Shown here piece by piece: positions 41,343 to 54,557 of a stretch of 64,000 bases of DNA. This DNA comes from Petrolisthes cinctipes (lineage: Eukaryota; Arthropoda; Malacostraca; Decapoda; Porcellanidae). Made by a program: the position numbers and the translations under genes. The stretch spans positions 493,501 through 557,500 of the forward strand of contig JAWQEG010000411.1 in assembly GCA_033782935.1 (NCBI GenBank), given 5' to 3'. Below the pieces are notes generated by a model that had not been told where the DNA came from, ran no database searches, and was given only the letters and a program-made list of their open reading frames with translations. Position 1 is the first letter of the stretch; the number at the start of each line of letters is the position of its first letter.

Positions 41343-44300
41343 TTTACTATCAAAACACTGTAATGACACCCACACACCCACCACCCCATGAATGACCATT
41401 GATATTTACAGTCCAAGCACTGTAATGAAACCAACAAATCAACCACCCAATAATTGACTGTTGATATTTACAGTCAAAGGACTGTAATGACACCCCAACA
41501 CCCACCACCCAATGAATTATGGTTGATATTTACAGTCCAAGAACTGTAATAACACCAACACACCCACCACCCTATAAATGGTTATTATTTATAGTCCAAG
41601 CAATGAAATGACACCCACACACCCACCACCCCATGAATGACTGTTAATATTTACAGTCCAAGCACTCTAATGACACCCACCACCCAATAAATAACTGTTG
41701 ATATTTATAGTCAAAACACTGTAATGACACCCACACACCCACCACCCCATGAATGACTGTTGATATTTACAGTACAATCACTGTAATTACACCACACACC
41801 TACCACCCCATAAATGACTGTTTACATTTTTAGTCAAAGCAATGTAATGACATCCAAATACCAACCACCCCATGAATGACTGTTAATATTTACAGTTCAA
41901 GCACTGTAATGTCACCCACACACCCACCACCCAATGAATGATGGTTGATATTTACAGTCCAAGAACTGTAATGGCACCCACACACACACCACCCCATGAA
42001 TGACTGTTGATATTTTCGTTCCAAGCACTGTAAAGACATCCACACACCCACCACCCTATGAATGACTGTTAATATTTACAGTCTGAGCACTGTAATGACA
42101 CCCACACACCTATCTCCTAATGAATGATAGTTAATATTTACAGTCCAAGAACTGTAATGACACCCACACACTCACCACCCCATGAATGACTGTTGATATT
42201 TACAGTCCAACCACTGTCATGACACCCACACACCCACCACCCCATGAATAACTGTTGTTATTTATAGTCCAAGCATTGAAATGACACCCACACACTCACC
42301 ACCCCATTATTGACTGTTGATATTTACAGTCCAAGCACTGCAGAGACACCCAAACACCCATCACCCAATGAATGACTGTTGATATTTACAGTCGAAGCAC
42401 TGTAATGACACCCACACACCCATCACCCTATAAATGACTGTTGATATTTACAGTCCAAGCACTCTAATGACATCCACAAACCCACAACCCCATGAAATAT
42501 GGTTGATATTTACAGTCCAAGCACTCTAATGACACCCACCAACCTATGAATGACTGTTGATATTTACAACCAAAACACTGTAATGACACGCACACACCCA
42601 CCATCCCATAAATGACTGTTGATATTTACAGTCCAAGCACTGTAATGACATCCACACACCCACCACCCCATGAATGACTATTGATATTTACAGTCCAAGC
42701 TCTGTAATGACACTCACACACCAACCACCCTATGAATGACTGTTGATATTTACAGTCCAAGCACTGTAATCACCCCCCCCCTAAATGACGGTTGATATTT
42801 ATAGTCCAAGCACTGTAATGACACCCACACACCCACCACCCTATGAATGACTGTTGATATTTACAGTCCAAGCACTGTAATGCCACCCCACCACCCCATA
42901 ACTGACTGTTGATATTTACAGTCTAAGCACTAATGATACACACACACCCACTACCCCACGAATGACTTGATATTTACCGTTCAAGCACTGTAATACAACA
43001 CCACCCCACCCACCACCCCATGAATGACTGTTGATATTTACAGTCCAAGCACTGTAATGACACCTACAAACCCACCTCCCCATGAATGACTGTTGATATT
43101 TACAGTCCAAGCTCTGTAATGACACTCACACACCAACCACCCTATAAATGACCGTTGATATTTACAGTCCAAGCACATTAATGACACCCACACACCCACC
43201 ACCAAATAAATGACGGTTGATATTTTAGTCCAAGCACTGTAATGACACCCACACATCCACCTCCCCTGAATGACTGTTGATATTTACAGTCCAAGCTCTG
43301 TAATGACACTCACACACCCACCACCCCATAAATGACTGTTGATATTTACAATCCAAGCACTGTAATGACATCCACACACCCACCACTTAATGAATGACAC
43401 TTAATATATAAAGTCTGAGCACTGTAATGAGACCCACACACCCACCACCAAATGAATGATGGTTGATATTTACAGTCCAAGCACTGTAATGCCACCCACC
43501 ACCCCATGAATTACTGTTGATATTTACACTCCAAGCACTAATGACACACACACACCCACCACCTAATGAATGACTTAATATTTACAGTCCAAGCACTGTA
43601 ATGACACCCACACATCCACCACCATATGAATGACTGTTGATATTTACAATCAAAACACTGTAATGGCACCCACACACCCACCACCCCATAAATGACTGTT
43701 GATATTTACATTCTAAGCACTGTAATGACACCCACACACTCACCACCCCATGAATGACTATTGATATTTACAGTCCAAGCACTGTCATGACACCCACACA
43801 CCCACCACCCTATGAATAACTGTTGTTATTTACAGTCCAAGCATTGTAATGACACCCACACACCCACCACCCCATTATTGACTGTTGATATTTACAGCCC
43901 AAGCACTGCATAGACACCCAAACACCCACCACCCAATGAATGACTGTTGATATTTACAGTCCAAGCACTGTAATGACACCTACACATCCATCACTCCATA
44001 AATGACTGCTGATATTTACAGTCCAAGCACTATAATGACACCCCCTCCCCATGAATGACTGTTGATATTTAAATACATTCCAAGCACTAATGACACACAC
44101 ATACCCACCACCCTATAAATGACTTGATATTTACAGTCCAAGCCATGTAATGACACCAACACACCTACCACCCCATGAATGACTGTTGATATTTACAGTC
44201 CAAGCACTATAATGACACCCACACACCCACCAAACCATGAATGAATGTTGATATTTACAGTCCAAGCACTGTAATGACACCGTCATACCCACCACCCCAT

Positions 44301-47300
44301 TAATGACTGTTGATATTTACAGTCAAAGCACTGTAATGACACCCCCACATCCACAACCCCATGAATTATGGTTGATATTTACAGTCCCAGCACTGTAATG
44401 TCACCCACACACCCACCACCCCATGAATGACTGTTGATATTTACAGTCCAAGCACTTTAATGACACCCACCACCCTATGAATGACTGTTGATATTTGCAA
44501 TCAAAACACTGTAATGACACCCACACACCCACAACCCCATGAATGACTGTTGATATTTACAGTCCAATCACTGCAATGAAACCCACACACCTATCACCTC
44601 ATGATTGACTATTAATATTTACAGTCCAAGCACTTTAATGACATCCACACACCCACCACACCATGAATGGCTGATGATATTTACAGTCCAAGCTCTGTAA
44701 TGACACTCACACACCCACAACTACATAAATGACGGTTGATATTTATAGTCCAAACACTGTAATGACACCCACACACCCACCACCCCATGAATGACTGTTG
44801 ATATTTACAGTCTGAGCACTGTAATGACACCCACACACCCACCACTCAATGAATGATGGTTGATAATTACAGTCCAATCACTGTAATGACACCCACACAC
44901 TCACCACCCCATAAAAGACTGGTGATATTTACAGTCCAAGCACTGTCATGACACCCACACACCCACCACCCCATGAATAACTGTTGACATTTACAGTCCA
45001 AGCAATCTAATGACACCAACCACCCTAAGAATGACTGTTAATATTTACAGTCAAAACACTGTAATGACACCCACACACCCACCACCTAATAAATGACTGT
45101 TGATATTTACAGTCCAAGCATTGTATTGATACACACACACTCACCACCCCATGATTGACTGTTAATAATTACAGTCCAAGCACTCTAATGACACACACAC
45201 ACTTACCACCCCATGATTGACTTATGAAATTTACAGTCCAAGCACTGCATATACACCCAAACACCCACCACCCAATGAATGACTGCTAATATTATCAGTC
45301 CAAGCACTGTAATGACACCCACAAACCAATCACCCTATGAATAACTGCTGATATTTACAGTCCAAGCACTATAATGACACCCACCACCCTATGAATGACT
45401 GTTGATATTTAAATACATTCCAAGCACTAATGACACACACATACCCACCACCCTATAAATGACTTGATATTTACAGTCCAAGCCCTGTAATAACACCCAC
45501 ACACCCACCACCCCATGAATGACTGTTGATATCAACAGTCCAAGCACTAAAATGACACCCACACACCCACCAAACCATGAATGACTGTTGATATTTACAG
45601 TCCAAGCACTGTAATGACACCGTCATACCCACCACCCAATGAATGACTGTTGATATTTACAGTTCAAGCACTGTAATGACCCCCCCACACACACCACCCC
45701 ATGAATTATAATTGATATTTACAGTCCCATCACTGTAATGACACCCACACACCAACCACCCCATGAATGACTTTTGATATTTACAGTCCAAGCACGATAA
45801 TGACACCCACCACCCTATGAATGACTGTTGATATTTACAATCAAAACACTGTAATGACACCCACACACCCACCACCCCATGAAAGACTGTTGATATTTAC
45901 AGTCCAATCACTGCAATGAAACCAACACACCCACCACCTCATGATTGACTGTTAATATTTACAGTCCAAGCACTTTAATGACATCCACACACCCACCACC
46001 CCTTGAATGACTGTTGATATTTACAGTCCAAACTCTGTAATGACACTCACACACCAACCACCCCATAAATGATGGTTGATATTTATAGTCCAAGCACTGT
46101 AATGACACCCACACACCCACCACCCCATGAATGACTGTTGATATTTACAGTCCAAGCACTGTAATACCACTCACCACCCCATAAATGACTGTTGATATTT
46201 ACAGTCCAAGTACTGTAATACCACTCACCACCCCATGAATGACTGTTGATATTTACAGTCCAAGCATTAATGACACACACAAACCCACCACCCTATGAAT
46301 GACTTGATATTTACAGTCCAAGCACTGTAATGACACCCACACACCCACCACCCAATGAATGACTGTTGATATTTACAGTCCAAGCACTGTAATGACATCC
46401 ACAAACCCACCACCCCATGATTGACTGTAGATATATACAGTACAAGCACCGTAATGACAGCCACACACACACCACCCAATGAATGATAGTTGATAATTTA
46501 CAGTCCTATCACTGTAATGACACCCACACACTCACCACCCCATTAATGACTGTTGATATTTACAGTCCAAGCACTGTAATGACAGCCACACACCCACCAC
46601 CCCATAAATGACTGTTGATATTTACATTCTAAGCACTGTAAAGACACCCACACACCCACCACCCCAAGAATGACTTTTGATATTTACTGTCCAAGCACTG
46701 TAATGACACCCACACACCCATCACCCCATAAATGACAATTGATATTTACAGTCCAAGTTCTGTAATGACACTAACACACCCACCACCCTATGAATGACTG
46801 TTGATATTTACAGTCCAAGCACTGTAATGACACCTACACACCCACAAACCCATTAATGACAGTTATCTTTTATAGTCCAAGCACTGTAATGACACCCACA
46901 CACCCACCACCCCATGAATCACTGTTGATATTTTCAATCCAAGCACTGTAATGACATCCACACACCCCAACCCCATGAATGACTCTTGATATTTACAGTC
47001 CAAGCACTATAATGACACCCACTACCCCATGAATGACTATTGATATTTACAGTCCAATCACTGTAATTACACCACACACCCACCACCCCATAAATGAGAG
47101 TTATCATTTATAGTCCAAGCACTGTAATGACAGCCACACACCCACCACCCTATAAATGACAGTATATATTTATAGTCCAAGCACTGTAATGACAGCCACA
47201 CACCCACCACCCAATATATGACTGTTGATATTTACTGTCCAAGCACTGTAATGAATCCAACACACCCATCACCCCATGAATGACTGTTGATATTTACAGT

Positions 47301-50300
47301 CCAAGCTCTCTAATGACACCCACCATCCTATAAATGACTGTTGAAATTTACAATCAAAACACTGTAATGACACTCACACACCCACCACCCTATGAACGAC
47401 TGTTGATATTTACAGTCCAAGCACTGTAATGACATCCACAAACCCACAACTCCATAAATGACTATTAATATTTACAGTCTGAGCACTGTAATGACACCCA
47501 CACACCCACCACCCAAAGAATGATGGTTGATATTAACAGTCTAAGAACTGTAATGACACCCACACACCCACCAACCCATGAATGACTGTTGATATTTTCA
47601 TTCCAAGCAGTGTAAAGACATCCACACACCCACCACCCCATGAATTACTGTAAATATTTACAGTCTGAGCACTGTAATGACACCCACACACCCACCACCC
47701 AATGAATAACTGTTGATATTTACAATCCAAGCACTCTAATGACACCCACCACCCTATGAATGACTGTTAATATTTACAGTCAAAACACTGTAATGACACC
47801 GACACACCCACCACCCCATGAATGACCGTTGATATTTACAGTCCAAGCATTGTAATGACACCCACACACCCACCACCCCATGATTGACTGTTGATATTTA
47901 CAGTCCAAGCACTGCACAGACACCCAAACACCCACCACCCAATATATGACTGTTGATATTTACAGTCCAAGCACTGTAATGACACCCACACTCCCATCAC
48001 CTCATGAATGACTTTTGATATTTACAGTCCAAGCGCTATGATGACACCCACTACCCCATGAATGACTGTTGATATATACAGTCCAAGCACTAATGATGCA
48101 CACATGCCCACCACCCCTTAAATGACTTGATATTTACAGTCCAAGCCATGTAATGACACCCACACACCCACCATCCCATGAATGACTGTTGATATTTACA
48201 GTCAAAGCACTGTAATGACACCCTAACACCCACCATCCCATGAATTATGGTTGATATTTACGGTTCCAGCACTGTAATGACACCCATACACCCACCACCC
48301 CATGAATGACTGTTGATATTTACAGTCAAAGCACTCTAATGACACCCACCACCCTATGAATGACTGTTGATATTTACAATCAAAACACTGTAATGACACC
48401 CACACACCCACCACCTCATGATTGACTGTTAATATTTACAGTCCAAGCACTTTAATGACATCCACACACCCACCACCCCATGAATGGCTGTTGATATTTA
48501 CAGTCCAAGCTCTGTAATGACACTCACACACCTACAACCCTATGAATGACTGTTGATATTTACAGTCCAAGCACTGTAATGACACCCACATACCCACCAC
48601 CCCAAAAATGACTGTTGATATTTATAGTCAAAGCACTGTAATGACACCCACACACCAACCACACCATGAATGACTGCTGATATTTACAGTCCAAGCACTA
48701 TAATGACATCTACAAACCCACAACCCCATGATTTACTGTTGATATATACAGTACAAGCACTGTAATGCCACTAACCACCCCATGAATGACTGTTGATATT
48801 TACAGTCCAAGCACTAAAGACACACAAAAACCCACCACACTATGAATGACTTGATATTTACAGTCCAAGCACTGTAATGACACCCACACACCCACCACCC
48901 CATGAATGACTGTTGATATTTAAATACCTTCCAAGCACTAATAACACACATACCCACCACCCTATAAATGACTTGATATTTACAGTCCAAGCCATGTAAT
49001 GACACCCACACACCCACCACCCCATGAACTACTGTTGATATTTACAGTCCAAGCACTATAATGACACCCACACACCCACCAAATAATGAATGACTGTTGA
49101 TATTTACAGTCCAAGCACTGTAATGACACCGTCATACCCACCACCCCATGAATGACTGTTGATATTTACAGTCCAATCACTGTAATGACACCCCCACACA
49201 CACCACCCCATGAATTATGGTTGATATTTACAGTCCCATCACTGTAATGACACCCAACACACCCACCACCCCATGAATGACTGTTGATATTTACAGTCCA
49301 AGCAATCTAATAACACACACCACCCTATGAATGACTGTTGATATTTACAATCAAAACACTGTAATGACACCCACACACCCACCACCCCATAAATGACTGT
49401 TGATATTTACAGTCCAATCACTGCAATGAAATCCACACACCCACCACCTCATGATTGACTGTTAATATTTACAGTCCAAGCACTTTAATGACATCCACAC
49501 ACCCACCACCCCATAAATGGCTGATGATATTTACAGTCCAAACTCTGTAATGACACTCACACACCAACCACCCTATGAATAACTGTTGATATTTATAGTC
49601 CAAGCACTGTAATGACACCCACACACCCACCACCCCATAAATGATGGTTGATATTTATAGTCCAAGCACTGTAATGACACCCACACACCCACCACCCCAT
49701 GAATGACTGTTGTTATTTACAGTTCAAGCACTGTAATACCACTCACCACCCCATGAATGACTGTTGATATTTACAGTCCAAGTACTGTAATACCACTCAC
49801 CACCCCATGAATGACTGTTGATATTTACAGTCCAAGCATTAATGACACACACAAACCTACCACCCTATGAATGACTTGATATTTACAGTCCAAGCACTGT
49901 AATGACACCCACACACCCACCACCCCATGAATGACTGTTGATATTAACAGTCCAAGCACTGTAATGACATCCACAAACCCACCACCCCTTGATTGACTGT
50001 TGATATATACAGTACAAGCACCGTAATGACAGCAACACACCCACCACCCGAAGAATGATAGTTGATATTTACAGTCCTATCACTGTAATGACACCCACAC
50101 ACTCAACACCCCATGAATGACTGTTGATATTTACAATCCAAGAACTGTAATGACACCTACACACCAACCACCCCATGAATGACTGTTGATATTTACAGTC
50201 CAAGCACTCTAATGACACCCACAACCTTATGAATGACTGTTGATATTTACAGTCCAAGCACTATAATGACACCCACTACCCCATGAATGACTGTTGATAT

Positions 50301-51970
50301 ATACAGTCCAAGCACTAATGACACACACATACCCACCACCCCAAAAATGACTTGATATTTACAGTTCAAGCCATGTAATGACACCCACACACCCACCACC
50401 CCATGAATGACTGTTGATATTTACAGTCAAAGCACTGTAATGACACCCTAACACCCACCATCCCATGAATTATGGTTGATATTTACAGTTCGAGCACTGT
50501 AATGACACCCATACACCCACCACCCCATGAATGACTGTTGATATTTACAGTCCAAGCACTCTAATGACACCCACACACCCACCACCTCATGATTGACTGT
50601 TAATATTTACAGTCCAAGCACTTTAATGACATCCACACACCTACCACCCTATGAATGACTGTTGATATTTACAGTCAAAGCACTGTAATGACACCCACAC
50701 ACCCACCACCCCATAAATGACGGTTGATATTTATAGTCAAAGCACTGTAATGACACTCACACACCAACCACCCCATGAATGACTGCTGATATTTACAGTC
50801 CAAGCACTGTAATGCCACTTACCACCCCATGAATGACTGTTGATATTTACAGTCCAAGCACTAATGACACACAAAAACCCACCACCCTATGAATGACTTG
50901 ATATTTACAGTCTGAGCACTGTAATGAAACCCACACACCTACCACTCAATGAATGATGGTTGATATTTACAGTCCAATCACTGTAATGACACCCACACAC
51001 TCACCACCCCATGAATGACTGTTAATATTTACAGTCCAAGCACTCTAATGACACCCACAACCCTATAAATGACTGTTAATATTTACATTTAAAACACTGT
51101 AATGACACCCACACACCCACCACCCCATGAATGACTGTTGATATTTACATTCCAAGCATTGTAATGACACCCACACACCCACCACCCCATGATTGTCTTT
51201 TGAAATTTACAGTCCAAGCACTGCATAGACACCCAAACACCCACCACCCAATGAGTGACTGTTGATATTATCAGTCCAAGCACTGTAATGACACCCACAA
51301 ACCCATCACCCCATGAATGACTGCTGATATTTACAGTCCAAGCACTATAATGACACCCACCACCCCATGAATGACTGTTGATATTTAAATACATTCCAAG
51401 TACTAATGACACACACATACCCACCACCCTATAAATGACTTGATATTTACAGTCCAAGCCATGTAATGACACCCACACACCCACCACCCCATGCATGACT
51501 GTTGATATTTACAGTCAAAGCACTGTAATGACACCCTCACACACACCACCCCATGAATTATGGTTGATATTTACAGTCCCATCACTGTAATGACACCCAC
51601 ACACCCACCACCCTATGAATGACTGTTGATATTTACAGTCCAAGCACTGTAATGACACCCACAGACCCACCACCCCATAAATGATGGTTGATATTTACAG
51701 TCCAAGCACTGTAATACCACTCACCACCCCATGAATGACTGTTGATATTTACAGTCCAAGCACTGTAATACCACTCACCACCCCATGAATAACTGTTGAT
51801 ATTTACAGTCTAAGCATTAATGACACACACAAACCCCCCACCCTATGAATGACTTGATATTTACAGTCCAAGCACTGTAATGACACCCACACACCCACCA
51901 CCCCATAAATGACTTTTGATATTTACAGTCCAAGCACTGTAATGACATCCACAAACCCACCACCGTATGA

Positions 51971-51984
51971 TTTTTTTTTTTTTT
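51971..51984 (-). other. LINE poly(A) tail (T14 on + strand)
   Basis: Fourteen T on the + strand at the 3' end of the minus-strand LINE, abutting satellite at 51970. This fixes the orientation and the mechanism (target-primed reverse transcription). Confidence 0.9.
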
Positions 51985-52038
51985 ACATATAGTGAGTGGA
52001 GGAAAGGAAAAAACAAATAAATAAATGGTTCCATTTGC

Positions 52039-52308
52039 CTATTGGCATCCTCCACTCATAAAATATTTAAAGCAACTGGATTTAAATTGCTGGGGGTTAT
52101 AACTTGCTGGAAAACATTCCCTTGGAAGAGAATTCCACAGGGAAGTAGTACGGGGAGTAAATTAATTTTTGTAAGCAGTTGTCCTGCAACGTGGAGGAGT
52201 CAGTGTAAACTCATGCACATTCTCAGCTGCCCTAGTCCTCCGTGGGAAGACGTGAAGGGGTGGTATAATCAGGGCAAGTTCATCCGAACATTTCTTATAA
52301 AAGTATCT
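52039..52308 (-). pseudogene. LINE ORF C-terminal tail, frameshifted
   Basis: In a different frame from the RT part, the minus strand encodes a tail typical of these LINEs: a basic segment (HVFPRRTRAAENVH), then TPRTTSLWNSLPRECFP and QQFKSSCFKYF, ending in TAG at 52039-52041. A further in-frame TAA interrupts it near 52173. The region is recognisable by pattern but non-functional. The 3' untranslated part (51985-52038) is very short. Confidence 0.75.
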
Positions 52309-53487
52309 TTAAAATAGTGCAAGGGAAGCAACATTTCTACGTACTGATAAGGGAGGGAATTCATTAGTGATCATAGGATTATTGATCAGTCTGATAGCTC
52401 TGCTTTGAATTTTATCTAATTGTCTTAACACCACCGATCCACAACCAGCCCACAGAGGTGAACAATATTCCATCTGGGAACGCACATGACTCTTATATAT
52501 TACTGCTATCTGCTCGTCAGTCAAATAATTACAAGCTCTGTATAAAAGTCCCATCTTCCTAGATGCAGTTTTGGCAATGGATTTTACATAGGGAGTCCAA
52601 CTGAGGTTTTCATTTAAAGTTACACCAAGGAGATCAATGCTGTGGGACTTGGGGATATTTGTATTATTGAAAATAATGTGAGAATCTTGATTATCTGATC
52701 TATTTGAGAACGGGATGTATTTAGCTTTATTTGCATTGAAAGAAACTAGGTTGTTTTGTCCCCAATCAAAGATCTTCGTTAAGTCTTCATTTAATGAAAT
52801 TGAAGTGGCAAGTTTGTATTCTAAAATATTGTGTTGAGTAAAACTATCATTAAATGAGAAGGAACTGTGAATAGTTGAATCATCAGCATAGGAGTGAATT
52901 GAATTCTGAGTAACTGACAAAAGATCATTAATATGAATGAGGAACAAAGTTAGAGCCAAGACCGCTCCTTGAGGAACACCAGCATTAATGGGATGAAAGT
53001 CGGAATACAGACCATCTACCATCACACGTAATTTTCTGTTGCTAAGATATGAATTAATTAGAGGGACAAAAGATTGAAGGCCATAATGTGGAAGCTTAGA
53101 CAGTAATGATCTGTGCCATACTCTGTCAAAGGCTTTAGATATATCAAGGCAAATTGTGTGAGTCTCTCCATGTTTATCAGTTGATTGGAATATGTTATCT
53201 GTGAAATAACAGAGCAGATCCACAGTAGATCGTCTCTGTCTAAAGCCATATTGCTTATCATTTAGCAGATGATTTTTCTCAAGGTGTTTTACAAAGTGAT
53301 TGTTAAGAACTATTTCAAATATTTTACCGAGAGTAGACGTGATGGCAATTGGTCTGTAATTTGATGGATTTGCGGTAGCTCCTTTTTTGGGAATTGGTTG
53401 TACATTGGCTTCTTTCCAGGCGGCTGGGAAGGACGAGGTATGGAGACATACACGAAATAATTTTGAGAGAATTGGAGCTAATTCTTT
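52309..53487 (-). pseudogene. LINE reverse transcriptase domain
   Basis: Continues in the same frame as the endonuclease part after the TAA at 53488-53490. Recognisable RT blocks in order: NYRPIAITSTLGKIFE, QYGFRQRRST, CLDISKAFDRVWH (first catalytic Asp), GVPQGAVLALTLFLIHINDL, YADD (52879-52890, catalytic pair) and LLGVTLNENLSW. A thumb-like region with MEYCSPLWAG and RRNVASLALF follows. The YADD pair is intact. The GAVLALTLF stretch departs from the more usual GSVLGPLLF pattern. The frame stops at 52309-52311, and coding similarity continues in another frame, marking an indel near 52310-52320. In an intact LINE this enzyme copies its own mRNA at the nicked target. Confidence 0.9.
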
Positions 53488-54557
53488 TTAGCAATTTTTT
53501 AATACAGTGGGAGGAATTTCATCTGGCCCTGAAGCTTTGTCGATAGATAGATTCTCCAAAATGGTCCGCACTTGTCTTGTATGAATTATTAAGGGTGGAC
53601 TTTCTGGGGAGTTAAAATTCAAAATGGGAGTGTTTTGAGCAGTGTCATTGAGGTTTGAATTTGTGGCGAAGATATTGGCCAAAAGATTTGCTTTACCACA
53701 TGGATCACATATGAGATTTCCATTGCTATTCTTTAAAGGGGGAATAGATGAACCATGGTTGAAGTTAGATTTGAATGAGTTTACTGTTGACCAAAAGATC
53801 TTATTATCATTAGGATTATTCAGTAATTTATTGACTTGTTTATGTATGAAGTTAGATTTGGCTGAATTAGTTACAGCTTTAGCATGGCATCTGACAATTT
53901 TGAAATAATTGTATGACTGAAGAGTTTTCGACTTTGTATAGGCATTATAGGCTATTGATTTTTGTTTTGTAGCTCTGGCACAGCTGTGATCAAACCATTT
54001 TGGAGAGTTAGATCTTTTTGAGTATTGTTGGTGAGGGATATATGTTTCCATTCCTATTTTTATAAAGTCAGTAATATGGTTCAGGAAGCTATCTGGGTCA
54101 GTAGAGTAAAATGATGACCAAGGAATGTTAATTAAAAAGTCACGGAACCCCACCCAATCTGCAGCATCATAGTGCCATTTGGTCACTCGGATGGGTTCAG
54201 AGTGGATGGGTAGGGAGGAGTGGGAACAGGAGACTGCAATGAGGCAATGGTCTGAGGATCCAAGAGGGGACTTCACTTCTACACTATATGTTTCGGGATT
54301 GGTAGTAAGAAACAGATCAAGTAGGTGCGGTCTATGTTCTGGATTATCAGGTATGCGAGTAGGGTGCTTGATTAGTTGGGTGAGATTGAATGAGTCTGCG
54401 AATAACTCGCATTCAAGCCAAGGTTCATCAGTTCTGGCCGAATGAGTGAGCCACTCAACATTGTGGACATTAAAATCACCCAGTAAGGATATATCAGATG
54501 CAGCATTAATGTTTAAATCAGAAAGAATGGAGGTCAGGGAATCAAAGAGGCTATTAT
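53488..54557 (-). pseudogene. LINE endonuclease domain (C-terminal part) and linker, truncated
   Basis: This is the first part of the LINE ORF. The catalytic GDFN motif of the exonuclease-endonuclease-phosphatase fold is at 54469-54480 and the SDH motif at 54247-54255; the N-terminal endonuclease motifs are missing through 5' truncation. After the domain comes a linker leading toward RT (SIDKASGPDEIPP just before the break). The frame ends in a TAA at 53488-53490, after which the same frame continues into RT, so this is a point nonsense mutation. Upstream, the open frame runs by chance into satellite up to 54663, adding ~35 residues that are not part of the LINE. Family role: nicking target DNA to prime reverse transcription. 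Confidence 0.88.

Larger units (their letters stand above)
8949..51970. repeat. 62-bp satellite array, central segment
   Basis: A 43-kb uninterrupted run of the monomer with no gene, RNA or other element seen. Recurrent variants: a ~54-bp form lacking 8 bp of the C-rich part, often with ACTCTAATG; a form with CACTAATGAC (2-bp loss in the dyad) followed by GACTTGATATTT (2-bp loss); a form reading CTGCATAGACACCC; and in the right half a form with a 4-bp insertion giving TTAAATACATTCC (near 39337, 40373, 44068, 45413, 48922, 51388). A C-run monomer (ATCACCCCCCCCC) appears near 27040 and 42770. These markers recur in similar neighbour order, showing higher-order organisation. All the small minus-strand open frames in this segment derive from the repeat. 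Confidence 0.97.
51971..54557 (-). mobile_element. 5'-truncated non-LTR retrotransposon (LINE, Jockey/CR1-like)
   Basis: A 2,587-bp insertion on the - strand. Its 3' end is a T14 run on the + strand (51971-51984), which is the poly(A) tail. It encodes the C-terminal part of an apurinic-type endonuclease followed by reverse transcriptase and a C-terminal tail. The 5' end is lost: the element begins inside the endonuclease, where satellite resumes at 54558 (CTGTTGATATATAC). The reading frame is broken by at least one nonsense codon, a frameshift and a second nonsense codon, so this is a dead copy. No target-site duplication is visible. Compared with related uninterrupted monomers near 49990 and 46420, a few bases (TTGA, or just GA if two T of the tail are target) appear missing. 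Assignment to the Jockey/CR1 group rests on domain content and motif style. Confidence 0.92.

Noticed and set aside
51861..52055. 64-codon minus-strand open frame at the LINE 3' end
   Set aside because: It runs through the LINE 3' end and poly(A) tail into satellite, so it is a chance fusion.
52042..52317. Plus-strand 91-codon open frame in the LINE
   Set aside because: Antisense to the recognisable LINE C-terminal tail; no domain of its own.
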